Positions 46,825-58,100 of a stretch of 64,000 bases of DNA are shown here, one piece after another. The translations under genes were made by a program, and so were the position numbers. The DNA is from Chimonanthus salicifolius. Its lineage: Eukaryota > Streptophyta > Magnoliopsida > Laurales > Calycanthaceae. The DNA lies in assembly GCA_013350335.1 (NCBI GenBank), contig CM023536.1, positions 13,087,520 through 13,151,519 of the forward strand, in the 5' to 3' direction. The notes under the pieces were generated by a model that did not search any database, was not told the DNA's origin, and was given only the letters and a program-made list of their open reading frames with translations. Each line of letters starts with the position of its first letter. Position 1 is the stretch's first letter.

Positions 46825-48906
46825 TGTCACGCTCCGACCCGAAGGGTGGTCCCGGAGCGCGACTGATTTTTTTTTTTTTTTAAAGATAAACTAAACCAAC
46901 TCACAAGCATACTCACTGGGCCGAATCAACGGTTAGGCCCAAATGTCACACATGATCCCAACATGTGGACTCAAACACAGACCATAAGTCTACCGAACAA
47001 TAGACATAGAAAAATACAAACATCAATCCATAATTCCAAACATTGAATCATTATTCATGACATTATCATATAGAATCCAACCATTGATTCATCGTTACAA
47101 AATCATATCAGAGTAGCTATAGAAACGCAGCAGTCCTAGTTCAACACATTAACACACGCCAAGTACCACACTCAGTACTTTACAAAGGAAAATGGTTCCA
47201 AGAACCAGAAAACACAAATACAAGGGTATTCCCCTCAGGGGAAATCCCAAAGCAACGCCGCAGTTTATCCGCTCTAAGCTTCGAACAGAGGGTTCTCCTC
47301 CTCGGGTTCATCTCCTGAAAGATGAGTGGGGTGAGCTAACTAGCCCAGTGAAGGAAATATAACAGTGCAGTATTAAGTAAACAACAAATTAGTATATAAT
47401 CAACAGTTGCAATATAATATCTCGTGCTTGATAATAAATTCACAATATCAAGTAAAGTCTCATCATCATTCCCATCATTTCATTATCTCTCCATTAATGT
47501 TGTCATCCAACGTAGCCTCTAGATCCCATATTGACAATCATAGTATTAAGTCCCGACACGGTCAAAATACATCCTTGCAAGTACATCTCCGGCACTCCCA
47601 TGGCCGGTACCGACACCCTCAGTAACTGTTACCACCCATGATCAGTAGACGCAAACCATCTCCCATACGACTGATATTGATTTAATAGTCCAGGCACGTA
47701 GAAGCAGTCTTACACATTTCGTCTGATCATAGCATTTACCAGCATCATAAGCACTCTTACCATAATGTGTCAAGTCTAAGCACATGAGTGGGTTCATCAA
47801 ATCTGACACCACTCATGCCTCAATATCCATATCAAATAAACATGTTTACATCAAGCTGCAAAGTTAAGTTCCCTCACCTTGATTGTGTGGTTGCGCGGTC
47901 TCTTCACTGAGGTTCCTGGGCCGAAAATCTGACTTTTTGAAAGAAATTCCCTCTAAGCTCACGGTTGGTAAAACAGAGAAAAACAGAGGCAAGGGTCGGC
48001 TGGGTGTGGCTGGTTTAACAGAGGCCGAGACTAAGGGAGAAGAAATGAAGTTTGGAGGGATTGAAACCAACTGATCAGGGCCAAATTTATAGAGTTTTTT
48101 GGCCGGGAAAGGAGGTCGGGTGGCCACTGCATGCCGCTGCATGCAGTGCCTGCTTACGTACCGAACAATAAACAGTTGGGCTGGTTGCAGATCAGCCCCT
48201 CCAGACTTCTGGTTTTGCAAATAAGTCCTCTACAGTCTTCAGTTTTGCAGATAAGTCCCCAATTTGATAAAAACCCAATTTTAAACTAAAAGCACGGTTT
48301 TAGAGACTAAAAATCTTAATCCAACCTTACAGATAAGTTGGGTTTTGAAAACCTTAATCACCATAAAAATTTTGGGATTTATCTCTTACTAAAAACCATT
48401 GATTTAAATAAAAACCATAATTTACCCATATTTACTTAATTAAACAAGTGTTAAATAAAACATTTTAGAGATCTCATTTTGGGATGAAATGGAATAACTA
48501 GACCATACTTAAAATGGTCTAACACAAGATACTAGTTTCAAAATTTATTTTATTTCTAAAACCCTTTAAAATAATTAATACTCCCTTTCGGGGTTTTGAC
48601 GGGCGGATTTTAAATACTATTTTCTGAAAATAAATTCATTTTAAAATCAGAAATACAAATCCTTGATTAAGGAGAATATTATCATCTAATAAAAATCACA
48701 TAACAACACAATTTACCAAAATAATAACAAGAAGTGGTAAATTACCAAAATGCCCCTCCAGCTGGACGAGCTGGATCACTGAGCTCACGAGCTCAGATTG
48801 GGCCACACTTGGGCTTTCCTCAAAGCCCTAACCGTAATCTTCGAGATTAACCGGTTAAACAAGGTTATTAAGCTAACACACGCCTAATCTGGGGCAGGGT
48901 TTTACA
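46825..48906. mobile_element. 2.1-kb solo LTR
   Basis: It starts TGTCACGCTCCGACCCGAAG and ends GGGGCAGGGTTTTACA. The 5-bp target duplication AATTA lies at 46820-46824 and 48907-48911. The landmark GATGAGTGGGGTGAGCTAAC then TAGCCCAGTGAAGG near 47320 is common in long gypsy-type LTRs. There is no internal retroelement gene, so it is a solo LTR. Open frames inside (118 codons minus at 47864) are incidental. It is inserted in an older repeat (ATTAATGGCGATTGATAATA on the left; ATTTATCGGTATTTTATCGG on the right). Confidence 0.88.
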
Positions 48907-48911
48907 AATTA

Positions 48912-49919
48912 ATGGAAAGTTCTCGCAAAAAATATAATATTTAGAAAATAATAAATAGAAATATTAATAAGAAATTTATCGGTATTTTATCGGGGATTTA
49001 TCGTACATTTATCGGAACATTATCGTGATATTACCATTTAGCACGATTTTATCAAGAATTTACCCCAGCGCTATGAATATTAATGGCGATTGGTATTTGC
49101 TGATATAAACATTGTAAACTTGAAAATATCGGAGATATTTGATACGTTGATTATAAGTGTATAACAATTTAGAAGTTAATTACTGATTCTTGATATATGA
49201 TTTATACAAAACTCTTATTGAATCCAATTGACCAACAGAGCCAATTTACCATAATCTGATTCAGCCAATATGCAACGTATCATTTATAGAAGGGCTATAC
49301 TGATTGTATCGTAATATCAACCGATGATACCTCTTTTTTTCTTTTTTTTTAAATATGGTTTTGATTGTTTTTCAAGTTGAATATTATGTTGGGTGTGACT
49401 TTAAAAAGGTTTACAACAATTTTTTTTTAAAGTTTAATAGTCTTTGTCAATTCTAAACATTTTTCATCTAAAACTTGACCATTTTAAGTTATTTTCATCC
49501 ATTTATTTGAATTTTGGCTCTAAGATAATCTCAAATTAAGAGTTTTTTAATGATATAATATTCGAAGCTTATAAAATTCAATTGGAGATGTGTTAATGTG
49601 ATTTACTTATTTGTACCGTGTTTGAGTGACTTTCCAAGATTTTTCTGAAAATTTAATAAAAGTGAGATTTTCTAAGAAACATCCCATTTTATAGTTTTTT
49701 TTGGAAAAAAATGAATGAAATAATATACAATTTTTTATACAATTGAATAAAGAGCCCTTAATGTGTTTGATATAGTTTTTAGGGTGTTTGTCTAATTTTT
49801 CTAATATTCCAACACTTAATGAAACTCATAAATTTTTACGTCAGTTTCTTACTTTATTTTCTAAAGTTCTATAACGTTTTTCAAAAGTTTAGGACACACT
49901 TTATGTATATCAAAATTTC
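48912..49919. other. old AT-rich repeat, no gene
   Basis: Continues the repeat that hosts the solo LTR (TTATCGGGGATTTATCG, AATATTAATGGCGATTGG), related to 7260-7500. No coding feature. Confidence 0.5.
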
Positions 49920-51110
49920 AACTTTCAAGTATCTAAAACTCCAAAAAAATTCTACCAATCACATTAAGGAGTTTTCATTTAATTATAGAATCATTTATAT
50001 ATCTTTTATTCTTTTTTTTTTAAACAATAAACTCAGAAATTGGAAGTATCTTAGAAATCTCAACTTTTATTAAATTTTTAGAAAAATCTTAAGAAAATCA
50101 CATAGGCACCCTACAAATTATGTAAATGACATTAACACATCTTAATTAAATTCTATAAGCACTGAATATTATTCATTAAATTATTTTCATAAAAAAACTG
50201 AAATTTGAGATTATTAAAACTCAAAACAACTCAAACATCTAATAACTTGCTTTTAAATTAAAAAATAGGAGAAATATCTCAAACTAATTTTTAAATAAAA
50301 AATAAAGAACTAACATTGATGGATACTATGTAGTAGTATTGGTTGATATTGACTCATGTATATCAACTTATTAATGGCTATATCGAGTTATCTACGAAAT
50401 ATTGGCCAATATATATATATATATTTTTTTTTTGAATTTACGCATGAGAAACCGTAGGTATCCAGCGTAAAACCCCTACAGGTGGACCCCTACCCCTAAG
50501 GCACACCAAGGTTAGGCCATGGGAGCTCGAACCCGTGACCTCTTGCTTTCTCAGATTTATAATTTGATTAAATTTTATAATTTCTCATTAATTGTCATAT
50601 TTATATTTGATTAAAATATAATGATTTCTTAGTAATTTAACTTGTAAAATAAAAATATGATAGTTCAAATATCATCATGTTTTCAGTAATCTAATCAAAG
50701 TGATTTTTCTCGTAATTATATGTAAACTTTTTAATAAATTAATTATAGTTGAATACATGACAAAATGATTTTCTAATAAGTTAAATTTCATACATAGTAT
50801 AAGTTTTTGTTTAAAAATTAGTCAAAATGAGCACTTTTGTAACTCTGGTGGGAAAAAAAAAATTTTAAACTGTTCCTACATTTTACCTTTTATTTTGAAT
50901 AAAAAGATAATAAAATAATTTTTTATATTTAAAAAAACAAAATACATTCTAATATTATATTCTTAAATATAAAAAATTATCAATTTATAATTTCATTTAA
51001 TGAATAAATTAGCATGATTTCGTCACAAATGTCAAATAGTGTTCCTCTGAGGGCTTTAGGGCCTTCGGTTATAAAAAAAAAGTGTCAAACAATGTTCTCT
51101 CTTTTCAGTA
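49920..51110. repeat. repeat block B, related to 32900-34400
   Basis: Same order of shared stretches as block A, without the 240-bp internal tandem duplication. About 150 bp of different DNA (50415-50557) is inserted relative to block A. Confidence 0.7.
50425..50557 (-). mobile_element. SINE-like insertion in repeat block B
   Basis: On the minus strand the sequence AGAGGTCACGGGTTCGAGC, then CCATGGCCTAACC and GGGGTAGGGGTCCACC, contains a good tRNA B box (GGTTCGAGCTCC). It interrupts sequence that is continuous in block A. A 5' A box is not visible, so the copy may be truncated. Confidence 0.5.
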
Positions 51111-51199
51111 TTTTTTTAATCTTAAATATTAATATTTTTTTTAAAATTTACTGGAAATTAAATTTTAAAAAATAAAATGAATAGTTACAACGCGTATAA

Positions 51200-54100
51200 T
51201 CCAGCTGTAATGCCGTGGGCCCTTTTTAACGAACCGCAGTTCTGTCTTTCTAGCGTTCTCTCCCTCCCTCTCTGTTTACTCTGCCCACTCTCTCTTTTCT
51301 TCTCTCTGTTTCAAGAAGCGTTTGGGGTTTTAGAGAAGGGTTTCTGTCTCTCTTCCTTCTACCGTGAGAAATTCTATCTGGCTCTCGATCTTTAGGGTTT
51401 CAACTCTGCTCTTGGTGTTTGGATGCATATGAATACGATGTCTCGATCTACTCTTCTCCTTTCGGCGGCCAATGGTATCTATCACTTCTTTCATTCTCTT
51501 CTTCTTTCTGTATTTTTTTTCTATTCAAACTTTTTCTTTCCATTTCATTTCCTTTTTCTTTTTATTTCAATTCCTTTTTCTTCTTCTTGTTTCTCTATGG
51601 TTTCTAATTTCTTTTTCACATTGTTTCTTTATTCGTGTTGTTAACGGTAATTTTTTCTCTCATTTTCTTTTTGTTCCGTTCTGTTTTTCTTCTTCTTCTT
51701 CTTTTCTCCTTCCCCGGACGGCATTTGCATTCTTTAGGGTGTTATCATTTTTGGCCCCTTCATCTTCAACCCTATTTTCCTTAATTATTTGTTTCTTTTT
51801 CATGCCCTACTTTGTTATTCACTGCAGTAGTATATTATTTGGATGAAGTTATTCAGTTTGCTATTGGTTTATTGGTTTTGATGCATTTGATTTTTCCAAA
51901 ACATTTAATTTGAGTATACCACCTAATTTGCTGATACCATTCTTAAGGCTCAAGAAAAGACCCTTGGCCTGGTTGGTTACAAACTCTTGGTTTTATTGAA
52001 ATTTGTGGAATATTTGCCTATTTATATGTGCTAAAATTATTATTGGTTACAATTTTTTTTAATGTATGCAGGGTGAAAATTGGAGTCCTAATATACTAAA
52101 GCAGGCTAGGATGGAGCTTGAAAGACAACATAGCAAAGGTTCAAATTCCTCTCTCTTTCTCTGTCTCTTTCTCTTTGTTGGTTTGTGTATCTGCATGGTA
52201 GGCTCTCTCTGTGTGTATATGTCCTTGTGTCTGCATGCTAGTGTGTGTTGATGGTGGTTGGGCGTGAGTCTTCTTCATATGGTCAGGAAAGGCAACATAA
52301 TATTCAATTCAGTTGTGATATATGTTTGTTGCCTTAAATGCGCATTACAATGGGCAACCATCAATTATCCCACAATATCCATCTTATATGATGGCATTCT
52401 AACTCTTCTTTTTGTATTTAACCAGAGAGGGCACGACTGAATGTGGAAGCCGAAGCTGCAAGACAAGCAAAAGCACTAGAAGCTAAACGGAAGCGAGAAC
52501 TCGAGAGAGGAGCAGCACGTTTGGCTTTGCTAAAGGTAAGCTTGCTTTTCATAGTAAGGTCTTATCATATGGATGGTACAAATGTACTTTTGAGTGGATA
52601 ACCATTGCCATCATTGTGTGGATAATTGTATGTCTAACTTCAGCAATCAAATCCAATCGACAAATATCTCATTATGGACACACAGGAAATGGATGCAACA
52701 CCCCATATACATAAAAATTTAAGGTACAAATGTGGGATACAGGTGTCCCATTCATAACATATTATGACATTACTCTTAAGGTTTTACCTGAAGCATTTTA
52801 TCTTTGATGTTTCTCTCACTTGCACTAAATGTAGTCTTTCAAAGATGATAAGCATTACATGTTTTTTATTTGTAAAGTCTATTGCAGTAAAATCTTTTGT
52901 GGCATTACATTTTATTTATCACATTCCTTTTAATTATTGGATACTTAAAACTAATATCTTGTCGTTCGTTTTATAATTCTAATGACAAAGGACAATAAAT
53001 CATTACAAGTAACAAATATACAACCAGGAAAACAATATTTAGGTGGTGCACCATATCATGCCTGGCATGGTACACTAAAGACATACAAGTAACTAAGTAT
53101 TATAAAAGGATAACCAGAAACTAAAATAAAATAGATGAATTTACCTATTGTTAGGAGCCAATTATGAACTTAAAAATAAAATCCACCACAATCAAGTTTC
53201 CCCACTGCTAAGAATTGGTTGTTCTAATATTCTGTTTAGGTATCGATTTGGAAGTAATCAAGTCAAATGATAACATACAGTCCAAACGGATGACAGTTCC
53301 ATTGTATGATCAATAACAGACCTAAGCCACTAGCCGCCCATCTCATGTTGATTTGAAGAAATCAACATCGTGGCACATTGGCCAGCCCAAGGAAAAACAA
53401 TCAGCTGACCTAAAAGGTAAGTAGCAGATTTCAGAATTGACATAGATGAACCATTGTACAAAGCTTTGATCGTAATCTTTGACAGAACTAAGTTCTTTAC
53501 AGACCAGAAATATTCATTCAGATCATCGTAATTACACCAAGTTGAATGAGGAGCTTTCCCATTTCTGTTTTTTCTTGCCTCCTGGAATATTAACACCATA
53601 ACTTAATTCTCTACATTATATTAAAAAGACAAAGTACAATAATAACTTTCTAAGAAAAGCTGCTTTAACAGAAACTTACCCTCTCACTTACATGATACAA
53701 TGGGGTTATGACCTTTTTCAGAAAAGCCTCATCTTCTCCACCATATGAAGGTTTGATTTTTTCTCCAGTCACAATGCTTACATTTCCAGCTAATAGACCA
53801 TGAAGCTCATATGTCATCTGAAAACATATGAAATTTCACTACTGATAGATAGTTAAAAAAACATACTTCTTTACTTGGAAAAAACAAAAAAACTATGCTA
53901 AGTAAAAGGAGACAATAAAAACCCTCAAAAATAAATGGCAACAGCACTAACATTATGAAAAATGTAGCATAGGCATTTCTGGCATAAAGCGGATATTTGC
54001 AGCTTCACCCCAAATAAGATGTAGACCCATATACAGTATCTTACTCTGTTGCAGCTCTTGTTGGCCATGAGGAAATTTGAAGGATAGAATTGGAAATGCT

Positions 54101-54689
54101 TCAGTGATATAGCATCAAGAAATTTTCAAAACTCAGACGTACTAGGAACATAAAAGATGGACAAGTAATGAAAATAAAGTGAGAGAATCTTACCGTAAAT
54201 TGTGCTTTTGTCCCAAAAATTTGCACCATGTTTTATAGTTCTTAAATAGTTTCTTCATAACTGCATCTACAGCTCAATCATTTAGCTGTACCAGGATTCA
54301 GAGGAATAGTTTAACATGTTATGTCTTAAGTATAATTTTCTCAATTATTGCTTTTTACCAATATTTTTTGCTTATTTATGCAGGTGGAAAGGACAGTTGA
54401 ACACAACGAGTACTCCTCGTATATGAGGGAGTTAGAAATGCTCACTTCTTATCCAACCGGAAGAAATCCTTTGCATCAATTCGGCTTATATTTGAAACTA
54501 GAGGAGGATGATGAACTTGAGGAAGGAGAAATTGTTCTTTATGAGAATGAGGAACTTGAAGAAGGTGAAATTGATTATAGAGTGTTGATGAAGCCGTCCA
54601 ACAACCATACATGTCAGAACTTTATGAGCCAAAGTTATACCCATCGGCAAAGATCCCAATCGATCTCAAGGACATTGATATGGATTTAG
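51200..54689 (+). pseudogene. GTE-like (BET bromodomain protein) C-terminal exons fused to a MAP kinase fragment
   Basis: Exons 52072-52138, 52426-52535 and 54384-54689 splice with GT-AG sites and matching phases. They read GENWSPNILKQARMELERQ, then ERARLNVEAEAARQAKALEA and KRKRELERGAARLALLK, then VERTVEHNEYSSYMRELEML to GRNPLHQFGLYLKLE and acidic ELEEGEID. This is the Glu/Ala/Arg-rich region and EEGEID tail of plant GTE proteins (the GTE8-12 type), chromatin readers. No bromodomain exon is present. Upstream, 51200-51475 looks like a leader and first exon (ATGCATATGAATACG) ending at AATG/GTATCT, but its phase does not join. From about 54578 the frame runs into MAP kinase-derived DNA and stops at 54689. 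Probably a transcribable but non-functional chimera. Confidence 0.7.
52665..54310 (-). pseudogene. callose synthase 10-like fragment, copy 3, inside a GTE intron
   Basis: 52665-53035 matches intron DNA at 58110-58465 of copy 2. 53290-54310 carries minus-strand exons equal to those at 28.25-29.22 kb and 61.1-62.1 kb: KKLFKNYKTWCKFLG, KILYMGL, a MAYELHG-like exon (here MTYELHG), KAPHSTWCNYDDLNEYFWS and the CFSLGWP exon. Lesions: a stop replacing Arg in LDDRAVD (54280), an extra A giving ...RFMPEMPML shared with copy 2, and loss of one Leu codon in HLLIWGE. It lies antisense in the 1.85-kb intron between GTE-like exons 3 and 4. Confidence 0.88.
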
Positions 54690-55092
54690 GGGTGGAGATG
54701 ATTAGCGAAATGATGTGGAAAGAAATGATTTATTATCATCCTCGTGCTGCTGTCAGAAATTACACTAACTTCCTTCCAAGAACATTAACTTCCTTGGTTA
54801 TTATTTTACTTTTTTTGGGAGGGGTTGGAGCTCTGCATGGTCTATCAATTTGTATATCAAAATTTTGTATGTGACTTATGTTTGGAGAAGAAGTTTATAT
54901 GATTGAAATCAATAGCACTACGGAGGAAGATAATAGTGTATAGAGTCATCATTTTTTTTTTTGTATATACCATTTTTGTATAATGAACAGATTTGATTTG
55001 AATTAGTGAAATGTAATCATTCTTTTTGTTTTAGCCATTTTTTCATCTACATTTAGTATAAATATTTTTGGATTCTTTAAGTGTCAAATCTT
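54578..55092 (+). pseudogene. MAP kinase 3'-end fragment (copy 2)
   Basis: Translation in the kinase frame gives SVDEAVQQPYMSELYEPKL, then [14 protein letters not shown] and [17 protein letters not shown], the last ~65 residues of the kinase at 37.0 kb, followed by its 3' untranslated region and flank up to about GTGTCAAATCTT. The stop is lost (RNYTN continues to 54874). The kinase-derived DNA is joined on the left to GTE-like coding sequence and on the right to callose synthase copy 2. It differs from the resident gene at many positions, so the copying is not recent or came from another paralogue. Confidence 0.88.
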
Positions 55093-55179
55093 GCAGCAAC
55101 GGTAAGCAATGAGAATTATAGTGAAAAGGTGAAAATATTCTAATTTTTTTTAGAGTTCTGTTTTGATGGAACGCCAGTT

Positions 55180-58100
55180 ACTAACCAAATTTCATTCACC
55201 ATCATATCACTTGTGACTACTTCCAGCATATCTTGCAGCAACAATACCACAACATCATGCTTATATTTATCACCTTATTTCTGAAACAATGAAAGAAAAA
55301 TAATAATGTTCTCATTGAGTTAAAGTAAAGCAAACATTAACAGTTATTTGGAAAAATAAAACTAAACTACGCACCAAGATTTCCACAAGCTCCATAATTT
55401 TTTTGCAGAGGATAGGGTGAGAGCTCATTCTGAAATTGACAAGAAATCTGTTCTTTGAAATGCAATCTTCAATTTCTTTAATAATTATATCAATGATCCT
55501 GTCATATAAACAAATACAGAATGAAATTCTCCCTGGTAAATACCATAACATCATCATCATCATTGAAAAATAAAGAAATTAAGGAGAGGCATTTTCTCAA
55601 TGTTCTCCTGAAGCTTGTCACATGGAATTATGTTTCCTTGAGAACTAAAGCCAAAAAAAAAAAGTTTGAATGGAAGCAAAATTATGGAGTAACACCAAAA
55701 AAATGATAGACACGGTTAAAACTTAATTGTTTGACAGATCATGTGTGATTTTGAAAGAAACCAAACTTACTCTGAATTTTCCTTCTTTTTCATTAGAGTG
55801 AATTATGTAACAACATGACACTGCCATGGGTCTGATTATGTGTAGCAACATTAAACCAAAGGTACTCTGAATTTTCTCTTTTTCATTAGAGTGAATTATG
55901 GGATAACATGAAACTGTCATGGGTCTGATTATGTGTAGCAACATTAAAGCAGTACACCATTTGGTATTTGTGGAACAGACATTGTTTTATGGATATTTCT
56001 TTAATAAAAATAGGGCCTATGCCAAAGTATTTGTAGATGTTGAAGTGTCAAAGAAACAGACAATAGCATACCTTTTCTCATTTTCCCCAACCACCAGTAG
56101 GTCTAGAACATGCTTAAACGATTTATAGCATTCAATCACCGCAAACTTCATATACTCATCAGCACAGATGCGCTTCCACAGATCAGAGTCCTTTGTTCGA
56201 AATTGAGCTGCCATGTCTATCGCTACAGGGATCTGCACAGATGGATGAATAACATCACAGAAGTGAACAGAAATTACCATAGACTCGGATCTGCACAGAC
56301 GGACGATACATACCTTGCTAGCAAGCAAAAATGGTGGCCACTATATTAGATCCATGTTAATATCTGATGAGTAAGGAACTAACAATAGATCCATTTCCCT
56401 GCATTAAGGTAAAAATACCAGTTCCATTCAATTAGGGAAGGGGACAAGAATATAGAATCAATAGAATGTACAGCATGGCATGAATGTTAATCAACTAAGG
56501 AAGCATTACCTGTCACTTATGAGTTCTTCTTCACGGAAACTGCATATGACTTCATCCCATAACTGAGCAAACTTGGCTGCCTCCTCAGTCTTCCTGTTTG
56601 GAGCAACCTCAAAGTTAGTTGTTTAATACAAGATATGTGAGGAGCTTAACTATATTGATATTGTGCTTAAAAGTATCAACAGTTTGTTTTACAACCTCAT
56701 TGAAGCGCTTAGACAAAAGAAGCCCTCTATTCTGCCTCTTTCCAGAGGGTACCAAATGTGCATTGACTGCTCCTGGTAAAGATTGGAAACGCGACCTTAG
56801 CATGCTCAACGTCCAAATAGAAACATGAATATCAATCACAAGTACATGAATATAATCCCAAAGTATATGTATGTTACATGGATTTGTTGTCAAAACTCAT
56901 TTACCTCGCCAAGACGATCAACAGCTCCAGAAATGCCACCATACAAAGTCGAGAAGATTTCATACTATATTTGAGTGTCCCAAAAATATACCTGCATGGC
57001 ATGACCATTCATGAGCTTCCTTTTTTCTAGTTATATATATTAGGTACTTTATCATCATTATGTCAGTCACATTTCATTGATGTTTTAGGTGAAATGTTAC
57101 GATTTAATAGTGAGACATACCATGATTACAGGAGCCCATAATGAGGCAATGGCACCAACGTTGTGCTCAACTGCATTGACCAAAACAAGTGATTAAACAT
57201 GAAAAAAACAGTATGACAGGAAATTATAGACCAACTGGAAGATGGATACCATTTGGAAGAAACTCAAACCAAGCATATTTAACACGCCGGACTTTCATTA
57301 TGTCTTTATTTGGCCCCACCAATGGCTTTATCTGTTCGAAGAAAATTAATGAGTAACACAACTTGCCTGTTTCTTGATATTTTTTACTAGAAACACACGT
57401 GGGAAACGTACTTCAATGGAATAGCTAAATGCAAATTTTGAACATAGAAGTAAAACCCAGAAGAGAGTATACCTGGAGAAAGAAAGTAGAACCAAAACAA
57501 TGAGAAGATCTAGAAAAGGAAATAGTACATAATCAAAGGAAAGGATGGTCCTCATACTCACTTGAAAAGTGCAAACTGACTTTCATGCATTCTCCTACCA
57601 ACATAAATTTTTGGCTGAAAATAGAAGTAAACAGACATCAAAAACCATGTTTGTAGCTCACATAAAGAATAGTTGACGTTAATATATTCATTTCTTTATT
57701 TGATACAAAACTGAAGGTTATCATTGTGGAAGAATGAAGTACATCCAAAAAACAGTGGGTCACATCGAACTACAATTTTTTTCTTGTAATATGATAGGTT
57801 AGCTTTTCAAGTAGTTTTGGTAAATGTATGGTTATTGCACACTATTTGTGGCCATTTTCCACAAAAGCCTGTCAAAATCCAATAGCGCAACACTCCCCCT
57901 ATACCCGTCGGACCTGGTTTTCCTCTTGCTACCCCATTGACATTGAATTTGCATGTATTCACTTGAGGGGGATACCAAGAGATTTGTGCCCTGGGTTTCC
58001 TTGGCCTCTTTCTAAGACAACCTTTCCAATTAGTAAGGAGGTCATCCATTCTGAAACCTCTGAACTCTTCTCCGGACGATAATGTATTGATATTTGATCT

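Noticed and set aside
47864..48220. 118-codon minus-strand frame
   Set aside because: It lies wholly inside the solo LTR and shows no gag or pol motif.
51472..51846. 124-codon Phe/Ser-rich plus-strand frame
   Set aside because: It translates a T- and C-rich intron or leader; composition is low complexity, and it overlaps the donor after the putative first exon.
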